Source: Adiantum capillus-veneris
Taxonomy: Eukaryota > Streptophyta > Polypodiopsida > Polypodiales > Pteridaceae
Assembly: GCA_014529385.2 (NCBI GenBank)
Contig: CM043942.1
Span: 23,802,491 to 23,866,490, forward strand
DNA: 64,000 nucleotides
Direction of reading: 5' to 3'
The translations under genes were made by a program, and so were the position numbers. Below, piece by piece: positions 9,580-23,063 of this stretch (positions within the stretch are counted from its first letter, which is position 1; every line of letters starts with the position of its first letter). The notes under the pieces are model-generated. The model was not told the DNA's origin and did not search any database. It worked only from the letters and a program-made list of their open reading frames with translations.

Positions 9580-12500
9580 TTATAAGAAAAAAACTTTGTT
9601 CGTTTATACATAATTACATTTGCTTACTCTAGGGAATCATTGTAAGCATTGACAAGGTTTAGGTTATCCTTTAATTGTATGCCTTGCATCCATCTAGCAT
9701 CTTCAAAAGGATAATTTTTAAACTTGATAAGATATTTTCGGATAGTCTTACCACCTCGTAATACCTTGTCTTCATGTCGGAGAATGGACTCGGGCTGCAG
9801 CACTTCTTTTGGGTCCTTGATCTCCCTGGGTCTTCAATGGTTTCTTCTTGAGGTGGCTCTCCTTTGTAAGGATTTAGTAGGCTCACATGAAAAGCATTGT
9901 GTATGAGACAATGGTTGGGCAACTTGAGTTGATAGGTCATCTCATTGATTGGCCTAAGAATCTAAAAGGGGCCATAGTACCTTTTTGCTAGCTTAGCATA
10001 GTACTTGTGGTGTCCTGTAGGATTTTTGCCCATTGTGTGCCTTAGTCGATCCTTGGAAAACTTAAGCAAGACCCAATCATTTTGTTTAAAGGCTAGAGCC
10101 CTTTTGTTGTGCTTATCAGTAGCAACAAGCTTTTGCCTTTGCTGAGAGATAGATATAGCATCCTTAATATTTTGGAAAGATTCTTGCAGGTCTCGGTTAT
10201 ATTCATCTGCAGTGAAGATCTTCCCATGTACCTTAAGTAGCAGGGGACTTTTTGATCTTCCCTGTATCACCTCAAAAAGTGCTTTTCCCGTGGAAGTATG
10301 TGCAGTGTTATTGTAAGCATACTCCACTAAAGGTAAGTACTTCTCCCACTGAGACTTTTGATCTACTTCTATAACATAAGCTTTTAGTAGATGAAGAATT
10401 GTTAGGTTAGCTATTTTACTTTGGCCATCCGTTTGCGGGTGATAGGCTGAAGAGAAGTTTAGCCTTGTACTTAAATTCTCAAAGAGACCCTTCCAAAAAT
10501 TACTGGTCATTCTAGGAACTATATCCAACACTATGGAAATTGGCAAGCCGTGGTACATAAAGATTTGTGATATAAAGAGGGTTTTCATTCGATGGTCTTT
10601 GATAGTCTTTTTGACAGGTATAAATGTGCTTGTTTGCTAAACATGTCCACTATCATCCATATCCCTTTATTCCCATGGATAGACTTGGGCAATCCAAAGA
10701 TAAAATCCATGGATAATTAGGGATTGGAAAAGATTGAAGCAATCCAGGTTGCTTCCCTCTATCAAACTTCATCTTTTTGCATACCACACATTTTGAAACA
10801 TACTCTTTTATGTTTGCTTTCATGGCAGGCCAATAGAAGTATGTTTCTATCCCTTTTAGGGTAGATTGAATCTCTCTAAGCCCCGCATAAGGAGGAGCAT
10901 GAGATTCATACATTACTTTCTCATGTGGTGAGTTAGTAACACATAGTCTATTGCCATAGAGAAGATAACCATCTTGTAGGGTAAATGGTTCTTCTTTCTT
11001 CCCTAGTGCAAGGGATGAAATAACATCTCTAAAATTGGGATCAATAGCATACTCATCTATCATAGAAGTTAGATCATTGTGAGTTGCTATGGATACTACA
11101 TTCACTCTTGGTCATGTTGAGATTGCATCGGCCACTTGATTATGCTTGCCAACAATATGAGCAATATGAAATTGAAATTGAAAAAGGAAATTTTCCCACC
11201 TCATTTGTTTGTCAGAGAGCTTGGTCTGCATCATGAAGTACTTAAGGCTTTCGTGATCCGTTCACAGAATGAAAGGAGTCCCTAACAAATAGTGCTTCCA
11301 CGAGTCTAGAGCATGTAGAACTGCTAAGAGTTATTTCTCATATATGCCTAGAGCTTGCTCAACAGGGCCGAGCCTTCAACTTTCATCGGCTATGGTGTGC
11401 CCTTCTTGGAGCAAAACAGCTCCAAGGCAATCATCACAGGCGTCGCATTGGACCTGAAATGGCTTTGAGAGATCCGACAGTGTAAGCACAGGTTGAGAGA
11501 TAAGCTTCTCTCTAAGATTTTTGAAAGAATTGTTCTCCTTGGTGGACCATATATACCTAACATTTTTCTTTGTTAGGTCATGTAATGGTCCCACGATTTG
11601 TGAGAACTTTTCTATGAAGCATCTATAGTATGCACACATACTTATAAAGCTTCTTAGTTCATGCAGATTCCTTGGATTAGGCCATCCTTTTATTACCTCT
11701 AACTTTCATGGATCCATTTGGATGCCATCTTGAGAGATAATGTGACCTAAATACTGAATCTCTTGTAAGAAAAACTCACTTTTCTTTCGATTAATATAAA
11801 GTTTATTCTCTCGTAAAACTTGAAATATTCCCTGGAGGTGTTGCTTGTGTTCGTCTAGTGAATTAGAGTAGATGATTATATCATCAAAGAACACTCCAAT
11901 AAAGCTTTGGTGAGGCTTGAATAGCTTCTCCATCACACGGTTAAATGTGGTCAGTGCATTGGTCAAGCCAAAAGGCATGACAATGTACTCGTAAAGACCA
12001 AATGTAGTGCAAAATGTGATCTTTACAATGTCTTGATCAACTATCCTTATTTGATGGTAGCCACTTTTTAGGTCAATCCTCCTGAAGTAGGTGGACCCCT
12101 ATAGCTTATCAAATAGGTCCTCTACTCCTGTAACGAGAAACCTATTCTTGATAGTGATCCTATTTAGTGCTCTATAGTCGACACACATACGATATGTGCC
12201 ATATTTCTTTTGCACTAATAACACTGGTGAACAAAATGGAGATGAGCTAGGCCTAACCATGCCTTTCTCAACCAAATCATGCACTTGCTGCATAATCTCC
12301 TCTTGTTGAGCTTGAGAAACTTGATCAGGAGGTTTATAAGCGGTGAGCTTCCTGGAAGAAGTTCAATTGCATGGTCGTCGTCCCTTGTTTGGGAGGTAGT
12401 TCATAAGGGATGTCGTCAATAAAAACATCTTGGAATCCCTTGAGGAAATTGGATAACTCTAATTCCTTTTGATATCTATTATCTTTTTTTACTAAAACAT

Positions 12501-13225
12501 TAGGTTCATTTTGAGAATCTTTAATAAAAAATCATGTACATGGAAATAGAGTTCTTTATTGACTTATTGAAAGCTTGCTTATGTACAATGGGTATGGTGC
12601 TACCCAACTCCTTAGCATCGATGTACATATCTTTTTCCCTGTACCTAAAGTAGATTTGCCTTTCAGGGAATTTAACATTGGCAGCCATGCGATCAAACCA
12701 TAGTGCCCCTATGATTACATCCTCATGTTTGAGGGGAGAGATGAAGAAATCCTCCTTGTCCACATAGCTTTGGACATGGAGCCTCAATCTCCCAATTAAG
12801 GGAGTGATTGAGGCTTCTTGCCCCTTGAAAGCACCATCAGCAGGTAGGACATCTCCCATCTCATAGGCTTGGATGCCTAGCTTGGTGGCCAACTATGTGG
12901 ATATGAAATTGTGAGTAGAAACAGGGTCAAAGAAAATGAAAGTATCATGTTCTCTTACCTTTTCCCAAGCATGACATAGAAAAGATCCTTTGTGATGAGT
13001 CTCCTCTTCTTGAATTTTGACCAAGGTAGCTCTAGGAGGATCATTATGTGTATTCTTGTGGGGGCAAGCACGATAGGCATGCCATTGCTCCCCGCACTTG
13101 AAACAACGGTTTTTTTTTTGGATAACTCTCTAGAATTTCAGGAGAGAGTTTATTTTTGCATTTATAAACTCCCTTCTCCTTGGTTCTGTTGTTGTTGGCA
13201 TTGCCTTTGGGAGACTTTTGGACGT
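9580..13225 (-). pseudogene. Chromovirus G2 pol region with the end of gag (decayed)
   Basis: Reading leftwards on the minus strand: the gag zinc knuckle near 13,110-13,020; protease (Asp region near 12,930, open 12,892-12,521); reverse transcriptase (VLLVQKK and YRALNRI near 12,200; MPFGLTNA near 11,975; FFDDIIIYS near 11,880); RNase H near 11,640-11,250; integrase HHCC (CVVCKK near 10,785), core with YHPQTDGQ near 10,440 and a GPF-type end; then a ruined chromodomain near 9,750-9,660. Stops and frameshifts split it into more than eight frames, and about ten bases are missing in the integrase near 10,710. It is the minus-strand counterpart of G1 (58,897-63,600). The gag N-terminal part lies at 23,064-24,418, displaced by element D. 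Confidence 0.88.
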
Positions 13226-15376
13226 TGGAGAGGGGGAATGGGGAAACACACCCGGCACAAACACAAGCGCCTCTCTATACCTCAGGGCATTCACAGCACC
13301 CCTATCCTCTCGAAAAACACCTTCAAACACACAACTCACACTAGCAGACCACCGCCTGCTTGATTTCCATTGCTCACACACTCAACAAACCACCACACAA
13401 GGTACACCTACTACCACTGCCTGTCTCCACCCTTACACACGCACACAGACACTCAATCTCACTCTCTCACTCAAAACACCATCGGTTCGGGGGGGGCACA
13501 CACTTCCACACAGCCGGCACCGAGGAGGGACATGAAAGTAGGAGAAAGAGAAGGGGGGAAGGGGAAACAACAGCACGGGACGCAACTGTGGCTTGATTGC
13601 ACTTCAAAAAACATATACACAGGCTTGCAATGCCATCACCATGGCCATTTTCCAACAAAACTTACAAAGGGGTTAGCTTGCTTGAGAACTCCACTTTGCA
13701 GGCTTCAAACAGCACTCCCAAACGCCAAGAAAAAGCCCCAAATTTGATCCATTTTTTACTTTTATAGGGGGGGGGCTTTAATTTGGGAATTTACAATTTA
13801 ATTGGTCCACCTGGCACCTTGAATTGGCATTTTTGGGAAAGGGGGCACCGCTTTTCTCTATCCCTCTCTTCTTCACTCTTTGCACTTGGGGGGCGGCATT
13901 AGCGATGTCGCTATTGCCCCTTGGTATTTTTATTTTTTTAATCTTTTATCCTTCAATTTTTACCCTCTTTGGGCTTACCTTATGGTGCTCAATTTTGACT
14001 TTGACTCTATCCATCCGACTTCTCCTCTGCCCCTTAGCCTTCACTTTGGTCGGCCTTGGCTTTGCTTTGCACCCTTTGGAGGCCTCCAGGCCCTCTCTCT
14101 CTCTTTGGCTCGCCTACTCTGCTGTGGGACTTTCCCTTTACCTGAGGGGGGGAGGCAATAGCGATGTCGATATTGCCCTCTCCCTTTTCCTCAAAATTTC
14201 GGGGGCCCATGGGTCTGTGGGAACTGCCCCTGCCACATCATCAACCAGACCAACAGGCGCCACTACACCTTTCTCCGCCACGGACGCGTCGCCCCGACTT
14301 GCCAGCCACCGCCAAAACCTCCGGCGTCTCCACCTACGCAGCAGCCACGGCCGCCAACACCATAGCCATGGAGCTCCAAGCTCCTCTTCGCTTCACACAT
14401 ACCCAGGATGGTGTGCGCTCCAGCACTTGAACCTCGCGGGTTCCGGCTCCTCTCAGCGCATGTGGGTTCATTTCGGCGCCACGTGGCCGCTGCTGGCCCA
14501 TGGCCTTCAAAGCCTTGTAAAGTTTTTGAAAACACTCCATAAAAAATCAATTTTTCCACATTGCTTATCTGCTTGCCAAATGGCACCCGATAATCGGATT
14601 TTGGGGCCATAACGTTCAACTAATGGAGTTGGTTCCCGATTTTGAACCCCCCCGTGCTCATCGCACTCTGACTCTCCCAGGCCTACCAAACAAGGCCGAC
14701 AAAACACAAGAAAAGCATTTGTAATCACCGCCCAAGTGTAGCCCCCAACTTTGACCTGCAGTATCTTGCGGACCAGGAACTCGATAGGTGAACCGTCAAT
14801 TTGTGCTAATTCCCCATGATGCACACTGCCACCGAGAACATTGGCGAGGCTAAAATGACGCCAGATGGCACACCCTTCAATGCAACCAAGTGGGCTCATA
14901 CCCGGCCCCCGAAAAATTCTAATGGCCATAACTTGCCATCCAGAGCTCCGCTTCGCGATCCGAGAAGATAGGCATGCTCCGTAACTCGAGCTCTACACAT
15001 GTATGCACTGACATCAGCCCGGGCCACTTGTCCCCAGCTGTCCTATCGGTCAGGGATTTGCTACATACTCTTTCTTTAAACTGCAATATCTTGAGCACTG
15101 GGGCTCCATTTGACGAGCCATCTGGACCGGCTTCTAGAGCATGTTGAACTCTACATTCTAGAGCTTTGACTCGGCATTGTGGACATCTTCATCTGCCATC
15201 CCATCTAGACTATCCCGCAACACTTTTGGCCTAAAAAAACGCTTCAAGCATACATTCTCGCTACCCTTTGGCTGCACAGGGCCTTGGCACCTACCCTAGC
15301 CTTCTGCAATGTACTCCACTACACCCTTTTCCTGGCATAGACCACTTGCTAGCTTCGACCAACTTTGGTTGCACCA
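13226..15376 (-). repeat. Element D, left (3') LTR
   Basis: This 2.15 kb segment is repeated almost collinearly at 20,898-23,063. On the plus strand both begin TGGAGAGGGGGAATGG and end in GC/CTACACCA-type sequence. The flanking G2 sequence resumes on either side: ACGT lies left of this LTR and ATGT right of the other, consistent with a 4-5 bp target duplication with one change. A purine-rich tract on the minus strand (GAGGGGGCTGGGCA, near 15,380-15,400) fits the polypurine tract, making this the 3' LTR. Open frames inside it (for example 13,824-14,612) are compositional. Confidence 0.85.
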
Positions 15377-15716
15377 TCATTGCCCAGCCCCCTCGTCGAA
15401 CATTTATGTTCGACCAAAAGCATACGTACATAACTTTAAAAGTGGCACACCAATTGATGACCCGGGGTCTTCACTAAGGATTACCGTATGATGTGACGTG
15501 AGTGTACAATAGGGGGGTTTATAAGGCCAAAAAGGTAGATTTTACAAAGGAGGGTCACGTATATAGGGGATAAAATTGCAGTTTTGGTGCACGCAGGTGA
15601 CGTCTTCCTAGTACTACTAGCGAATCCCCCGGGACTGATGAGCACTCACAAAACCATAATTGTATGTACAGGCTATGTACAAAGCTTCATCTTCTTTCTT
15701 TCACACACCGCATGCT
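15377..15716. other. Element D 3' untranslated interval
   Basis: Between the pol stop (15,717) and the 3' LTR I see no gene, only the probable polypurine tract next to the LTR. Confidence 0.6.
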
Positions 15717-18700
15717 TTAGGTGGGTTGCCCACCCCCCTTGAGTATGATTTGTTGCACTTCAGGCACTAGATTCCTCTCGAAATACAGTTTGACCCTCAC
15801 ACCATTCACTCTGTTCCTAAGAAGCTTTCCATTTTCTCTTACCAACTGATAGGTCCCATTTAGAAAGGCCTTCTGCACTTTATACGGACATGTCCACTTC
15901 TTCTTGAACTTCTTCTAGAATGTGAAATCCAGGTAGCTTTCGTACATCATGACTAGGTCTCCTTCCTCTATCTTCTTGTCCGGCAGGTTTTAATTGAATT
16001 CTGCGACCCGCTTCTCCCTCTGCTTCACATAGTAATCTGTCGTTGCCTCTCTGTCCATCTGCAAAGCCTCCAAGCTGGCTATCCGATCCTGTAGAACTCC
16101 TTGTTGGGTGGCATTAACACGCCACATACCCTTTAAAGCACCTAGCTGTGCATTCACTGGCAACACCGCTTCCTTACCATATACAAGCTCCAGTGGAGTG
16201 AAGTTTGTAGCCACTTTATCGGACGTCCTATACGCCCACATACACTTCTCTAGATTTGTTTCCCACTCAGCTTCCTGCTTATACACATACTTTGTTAACA
16301 TCTTGACGATTTGACCATTAGCACTCTCGACCAGACCATTGCATTGGGGGTGATAGGGTGAGGAGAACCGATGCTGAATCTTTAACTTTTCCACTAATGG
16401 GCTCATGAGCTTTCTTCTAAACCCCTGGCCCCTATCAAAAACTAACACCCATGGAACGCCAAAACGGCAACATATTTATCAAACACAAACTGATCCACCA
16501 CATTAGCATTTACTTCTTTCACTGCCTTGGCCTCGACCCACCTTGTAAGGTAGTCAATGGCTACCACCACATACTTCTTACCACTTGCAGACTTTGGGAG
16601 AGGGCCTATGGCATTCAAACCCCACTTCTCAAAGGCGCTTTGTGCGATGATGGTGCCCTGTGACTACCAGTCGTCCTTCACCTCTGACACTCATGGCACG
16701 TTTTGCACCAGTAATGCACGTCCTTCAAAATGGAAGGCCACCAAAAGCCTACTCTAAGCACTCGAAACAGAACCTGGTCTTTGCCCTGGTGTCCACTCTC
16801 TTCATGGCATTGCTCCAACACCATTCCTATCTCTTTTTTGTATAGCACCCTTCTAAGCACTCCGTCACGCCCATAGTTCATGAGATCCTCACCTACCAGT
16901 GTGAATTTGCGGGTCTTTTGTACCACTCTTCTCTTTTGCAGCTTCGACAAACCTTCTGAACATTGCCCTGTACCCAAAAAACCTTCAATCTCTTTAAGAG
17001 TCTCCCTACCTGCATAAGTGGTTGGGGCCACATATAGACCTGCAACATGCACCTGCACTTTGCTGCCAGCTAACTGATCCGCCTCTTGATTCTGCTCTCT
17101 TCTCACATGCTTGAATTGGACTTCTTCAAAAGACTTCAGCATCTTTTTGATGGAAAAGAACCAATGCTTCAAAGAATCGCGCTTTACCTGCCATTGGCCT
17201 AGCAGTTCCTTGATGACTAGCAATGCATCTCCCTTCACCACCATCCTTGAAATGCCGAACTCTATGCACTGCTTAAGACCCAAATGCAGAGTGAGATACT
17301 CCGCCTCATTATTGGTGTGGACATCCTCTAAATCATACGCCTTCAAGAATATAATTTTGATGTGTGGGTCGTGTATCACCACACCCCCTCCTGCTTTTTG
17401 CACTACCCTTCGATATGCTCCATCGAACCACATAGTAAAAGCATCTTCCAAGTCGGGTTCCTCCTTAGCTTCATCTCGCACCACCCTTGGATAGGCCGGC
17501 AAATTGATGGCCTTGCTGACAAGAATGTCTACCAGGTGAGACCGACTCGTGTGATCTACCTTGAACTCGAACTCGAACTTCTGCATCTCCAACACCCACT
17601 TCATAATCCTCCTTCCTGGCTTCAAATGTAGCACTACCTCTGGCAATAGAAAATTAGCGGTCAGCAACACAAATAACTTACGCACAATCAAATGGACTTT
17701 AAACTTCCTACAAGCGAAGACCAGAGCCATCACCCACTGCTCCACCTCGGTGTAGGTAGCCTCTCCTGGGCTAATCACCTTACTCTCGAAATATATCGGC
17801 TTGTAGCTTCTTCCTACCTTTTGCAATAGAACCGCTCCAATAACAACTGTACCCACCATCATAGACACATAGAAGTCGTCCTCTCAATTGGGAGGACACA
17901 CCGTTGGCAACTGACACAAAATCTCTTTAACTCTATCAAAGGCCTCCTGAGCTTCCTCATCCCACTCATAACCATGCACTTGCTGAGCCCTCTTTTGAAG
18001 AGGATCCAAAAGAAACGTGATAAATACTTCAGCTTATGAAAAAATGAAGCCAAACCTTGAGCATCTGATGGCGGCTCCATCAACACCAACGCCTTCACCT
18101 TCTCGGGATCAGCCTCTATACCGTTTTGCGACACCACATGACCCAACAACTATGCTCGAGGCTATGCTAGCTTGCACTTTTTGGGGTTCAGCTGACCTCC
18201 TTCTTCATCGAGCCTTTGAAAGCATAACTAGAGCTTCGACAGGTTCTCTAATCTTGAACTGTAGCAGCCAATATCATCCATGAAGACCCTAATAAAACGG
18301 CCCAAGTATGGACCAAATACCCTGTTCATCCAACCTTGTAACGTGGCATATGCATTCAACAATCCGAATGGAATCCTACGATAAGCGAAACAACCCCATG
18401 GAGATATGAATGTGGTCTTCAGCTGGTCTTCAAGTGCAATCCCTATCTGAAAATACCCCAAAAATCCATCCATAATCAAGTATCTTTCATGCCCAGCAAC
18501 CTGGTTTAGTATCTCGTCTTGAAACGGCAAGGGGTAGTGATTCCTTTTGGTCGCGTCATTCAATGGCTTGTAGTCGACACACACTTTCCATTTCCCATTC
18601 TTCTTAGGGGTTATGACCACTGGAGAGACCCACTCTGACTCCTTTACAAGAAATATGATGCCTGCATCCAATAGCTTATTGATCTCCTGCCAAAGGGCTT

Positions 18701-19436
18701 CCTTTTGGATTTCTCCTAGTCTTCTCAGCTTCTGTGCTTTAGGCTTATGTCTCTCCTTAAGAACAATCTTGTGCTCCACCCCCTTTGCACCTCGCAAATG
18801 CTTGTACTTCGTCGCAAACAGATTTTGATAGGATTCACATAGTTGAACATAGCCCTCCTTTTCACCCTTGGTTAAGTCTTCACTCAACATGCTTGAAACC
18901 TCCTCTATGCTTAAACCATGAGCTTGAGGCTGCATACCTTCTTCTTTAGGTGGGTGTCGTCTATGGTGACCCCGAATAAGTCTGCATCTATCTTCAACAT
19001 GTCATCCTCGCTCTCCTCTTCCTCTGTGCTAGTATAGCCTTCATCATAGCCCGTCTTTGTCTCGTACTCATAGCTCGTCGTATCGCCCTCATCTCTAACT
19101 GCCATAGGATGAGAATTTCTCTCCTTGGTCTTCAAATCAAGCACAATTTTTTTGCCTCTCTTTGTCAAGCAAAGTGAACACTTTTCTCTCCCAATCTTGC
19201 TTTGCACCTATTGCCAAAAGCCATGGCCTACCCAAAATGATAGGGTAAGCATTATCCCCCGCCTTCATCACAAAAAAATCAATCAGGCACTCTATGCCCA
19301 TCACTTTGACCTTCACATCTTGAGCCACACCCAGACACCTGGCTTTAGTATGGTTGGCCATCCTCATGCACACATTTGACCTGACTACTGCCTTGACTCC
19401 CGTCTCTTTCATGGCTGCTTCCGTCATGACACAAAC
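15717..19436 (-). pseudogene. Element D pol: protease, RT, two RNase H domains, integrase (Tat/Ogre-like gypsy)
   Basis: Minus-strand order: a retropepsin-like block ending in ILGRPWLLAIGAK (near 19,230); reverse transcriptase at 18,935-18,100 with VDYKPLNDATKRNHYP and the catalytic FMDD (near 18,280, usually YMDD); an RNase H tether; then a second RNase H near 17,440-17,050 whose acidic residues are visible in WFDGA, NNEAEY, KGDALL and NQEADQLA. An HHCC zinc finger lies near 16,700 and the integrase core at 16,448-15,990 has YHPQCNGLVE. The C-terminal tail stops at 15,717. A second, archaeal-type RNase H is known from the plant Tat (Ogre/Retand) lineage of Ty3/gypsy. Frames change at about 19,137, 18,935, 18,228, 17,860, 16,680 and 15,990, so it is inactive. 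Confidence 0.88.
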
Positions 19437-20819
19437 CTATGCTCCACCGTATATGTAAGCTTGTACCTGCATCCTCTTCTCTATAATCGCATCCACAAGC
19501 GGAAGGACGTCAGTGGGGCTACCGACCCTCAAAGCCATGTTTTGCACTGCTTGCACATTTCCCTTAGCTCTTGGCAGCATGGTGCTAACACTTGTGGACC
19601 ACTGCCTCCTTAACTTTGGATTTAAAGCTAACAAGTCACCAAAAGTAATATTTGCCTTTTGATTTTGAACATCACTCACCAGATTGTACTCGGGATAGCC
19701 ACATCCTAGCTCGAAATCCGCTTGTTTGATCTTGTGACGCCTCCTTCTTTTACTAGGTACAGGCTGCTCTCTACCTTTGTACACCTTCTCTTTGCCCTTG
19801 CGAGCTCTAGTTTCCCGCTTTGTCTCTGTCTCCCTCTCAGCTCTTGCCCTCTTATTGGCCAAAACTTTGATATCCTGCTTATCCACCCCTATGATGTTTA
19901 CTCTTGGAACTTCACCTCCATTTTGTGGAGCTGGCTGCACAGGATTCTCCTCCGTTTTCTCTCTTGGACCATTGTATTTTCCTTGACCTCGTCCTCTACC
20001 AAAAAGCGGGTACATACCTCATCTTTCTCTCTGCGGTTGAGGACAATCAGGTGCATAGTGCCCTTCTTCTCCACAATTATATCACCTACCTGGCAGTGGC
20101 CGTGCCCTGCCCCTTGCTCCTCTTGGCTATCCTCTATCCGTTACACTGAGCCACAACTCCTGCATCTACTCGGATAAAGCTTGCAGTGTGTGCACCCAAT
20201 TTTGTGGCACAACAGCTACACCTCGGTTTCCATGATTTTCCTCATGAGCAGTCTCTCTCGGACTCTGCGGTTGAACATGGGCCATCGTCTCGTAGCCTGA
20301 CACGCCCTGCTCTATCTTCTTCTATTTCTTTTTGCTCTTCGACCGTGCAATGGCTACCACACCATTGTAATTCTCTGGGCTCTCGAAATCAACTTTTTCT
20401 CTCACTTTGGGATGCAGACATGCCATGAATTTGTCTAGCTTGAAGTAGTATCCATTAGCCAATTGCATGGCTGCCGCTAATTTTGCCCAACACTCTTCAA
20501 AAGGACCCAAAAACAGATTGAATTCTTCGCTTACGTCTTGATTAAGTGCCTTAAACATTGCATCCATCTCGACTGGGGAAGTCTCCTTGCGGAAGTCGTG
20601 AAGAAACCTCGCCCGCAGAGCCGGCCATGCTTGCTTCAGCTCACCTTCGAATGCGTCGTACCATGCTTTAGCTCTACCATGCATCACCAAAGGAAAAGTC
20701 TGCATTTTTCTATCCTCATTCGGCATACGCAATGATAGCATGTACAGCTCAAAATCTGCCATCCACTCGTCAGGGCTCTCTTCTCCTGTGAAAATCCGTC
20801 CATAACTTCTAGCTGCCAT
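19437..20819 (-). pseudogene. Element D gag
   Basis: The start is the Met at 20,819 (MAARSYGRIF), only about 80 bp inside the 5' LTR. The capsid-like region contains AKAWYDAFEGELKQAWPAL and FNLFLGPFEECWAKL. A CCHC knuckle follows near 20,090-20,050 (YNCGEEGHYAPDC), but the Cys expected just before YNC is replaced by an in-frame TGA. A basic, charged region (19,860-19,720) and an AGA/GA[S/T]-type segment near 19,500 lead toward the protease. At least two frame breaks occur (20,322 and 20,050). Confidence 0.8.
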
Positions 20820-20897
20820 GACTTCCAACGCAAAAAACCACTTCTTTTCGATTAACTGGGAGCAATCAGTGTGCTCCTCAGTGGGGGCACCAGAAGA

Positions 20898-23063
20898 TGG
20901 AGAGGGGGAATGGGGGAACACACCCGGCACAAACACAAGGGCCTCTCTATAGCTCAGGGTATTCACAGCACCCCCATCCTCTCGAAAAACACCTTCAAAC
21001 ACACAACTCACACTAGCAGACCACCGCCTGCTCGATTTCCATTGCTCACACACTCAACAAACCACCACACAAGGTACACCTACTACCACTGCCTGTCTCC
21101 ACCCTTACACACGCACACATACACTCGATCTCACAATCTCACTCAAAACACCATCGGTTCGGGAAGGCACACACTTCCACACAGCCGGCACCAAGGAGGG
21201 ACATGAAAGCAGGAGAAAGAGAAGCGAGGAAGGGGAAACAACGGTACGGGAGGCAATTGTGGCTTGATTTCACTTCAAAAAACATATACACAAGCTTGCA
21301 ATGCCATCACCATGGCCATTTTCAAGCAGAAGTTACAAAGAGATTAGCTTGCTTGAGAACTCCACTTATGTAGGCTTCAAACGGCACTCCCAAAGGCCAA
21401 GAAAAAGCCCCAAATTTGATCCATTTTTTACTTTTATAGGGGGGGGCTTTAATTTGGGAATTTACAATTTAATTGGTCCACCTGGCACCTTGAATTGGCA
21501 TTTTTGGGAAAGGGGGCACCGCTTTGCTCTATCTCTCTTCTTCACTCTTTGCACTTGGGGGGGGGGGGGGGCATTAGCAATGTCGCTATTGCCCCTTGGT
21601 ATTTTTATTTTTTTTATCTTTTATCCTTCAAATTTTACCCTCTTTCGGCTTACCTTATGGTGCTCAATTTTGATTTTGACTCTCTCCCTCTATCCATCCG
21701 ACTTCTCCTCTGCCCTTGCGCCTTCACTTTGGCTGGCCTTGGCTTTGCTTTGCACCCTTTGGAGGCCTTCGGGCCCTCTCTCTCTCTTTGGCTCGCCTAG
21801 TCTGCTGTGGGACATTCCCTTTACCTGAGGGGGGGAGGCAATAGAGATGTCGCTATTGCCCTCTCCCTTTTCCTCGGAATTTTGGGGCCCCATGGGTCCG
21901 TGGGAACTGCCCGTGCCACATCATCAACCAGACCGACGGGCGCCATTGCATCTTTCTCCGCCGCGGGTGCGCCACCCCGACTCACCGGCCACTGCCAAAA
22001 CCTCCGGTGTCTCCGCCTACGCAGTGCCCACAACCGCCAACACCATAGCCACGGAGCTCCAAGCTCCTCTTCGCTTCACACATACCCAAGATGGTGCGTG
22101 CTCCAACACTTGTACCTCGCGGTTCCGGCTCCTCTCAGCGTATGTGAGTTCATTTCAGTGCCACGTGGCCGCTGCTAGCCCATGGCCTTCAAAGCCTTGT
22201 AAAGTTTTTAAAACACTCCATAAAAAACCAATTTTTCCACATTGCTTGTCTGCTTGCCAACTTGCACCTGGTAATCGGATTCCGGGGTCGTAAGGTTCAA
22301 CTGATGGAGCTCGTTCCCAACTTTGAACCCCCCCGTGCTCACCACACTCTGACCCTCCCAGGCCTAACAAACAAGGCCGACAAAACACAAGAAAAGCATT
22401 TGTAATCACTGCCCAAGGGATAGCCCCCAACTTTGACCTGCAGTATCTTGCGGACCAGGAACCCGCTTGGTGAACCATCAATTTGTGCTAATTCCCCATG
22501 ATGCACACTACCACCGAGAACCTTGGCAAGGCTAAAATGATGCCAGATGGCACACCCTTCAATGCAACCAAGTGGGCTCAGACCCCGCCCCCCTCGAAAA
22601 ATCTTCTAATGGCCATAACTTGCCATCCAAAGCTCCGCTTCGCGATCCGAGAAGACAGGCATGCTCCGTAACTCGAGCTCTACACATGTATGCATTGACA
22701 TCAGCCTGGGCCACCTGTCCCCAGCTATCCTGCCCGTTGGGGATTTTCTACTTACTCTTTCTTTGAACTGCAATATCTTGAGCACCGGGGCTCCATTTGA
22801 CGAGCCGTCTGGATCGGCTTCTAGAGCACGCTGAACTCTACATTCTAGAGCTTTGACTCGTCATTCCAAACATATTCATCTGCCATCCCATCTGGACTAT
22901 CCCGCAACACTTTTGGCCTAAAAAACCGCTTCAAGCATACATTCCCGCTACCCTTTGGCTGCCTAGGGCCTTGGCACCTGCCCTAGCCTTCTGTAGTGCA
23001 CTTGACTGCACCCTTTGCCTGGCATATACCACTTGCTAGCTTTGACCAACTTTGGCTACACCA
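20898..23063 (-). repeat. Element D, right (5') LTR
   Basis: Paired with 13,226-15,376. The two differ by scattered substitutions and small indels (for example the G run near 21,558 versus 13,888), so the insertion is old but not ancient. The leader just inside (20,897-20,876, minus strand) reads TCTTCTGGTGCCCCCACTG and is the likely primer-binding site. I did not match it to a specific tRNA. Confidence 0.85.

Larger units (their letters stand above)
13226..23063 (-). mobile_element. LTR retrotransposon D (Ty3/gypsy, Tat/Ogre-like), inserted in G2 gag
   Basis: This is a 9.8 kb element with two LTRs, gag and pol on the minus strand. It splits G2: the G2 sequence GACAACATTGG (minus strand, just right of 23,063) resumes left of 13,226 as ACGTCCAAAAGT. 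The uninterrupted G1 homologue at about 59,985-60,003 shows the undisturbed order. Confidence 0.87.

Noticed and set aside
13824-14612. 262-codon plus-strand ORF
   Set aside because: It lies wholly within the element D LTR, opposite to the coding strand; the paired LTR copy (from about 21,495) breaks the frame, and the composition is low complexity.
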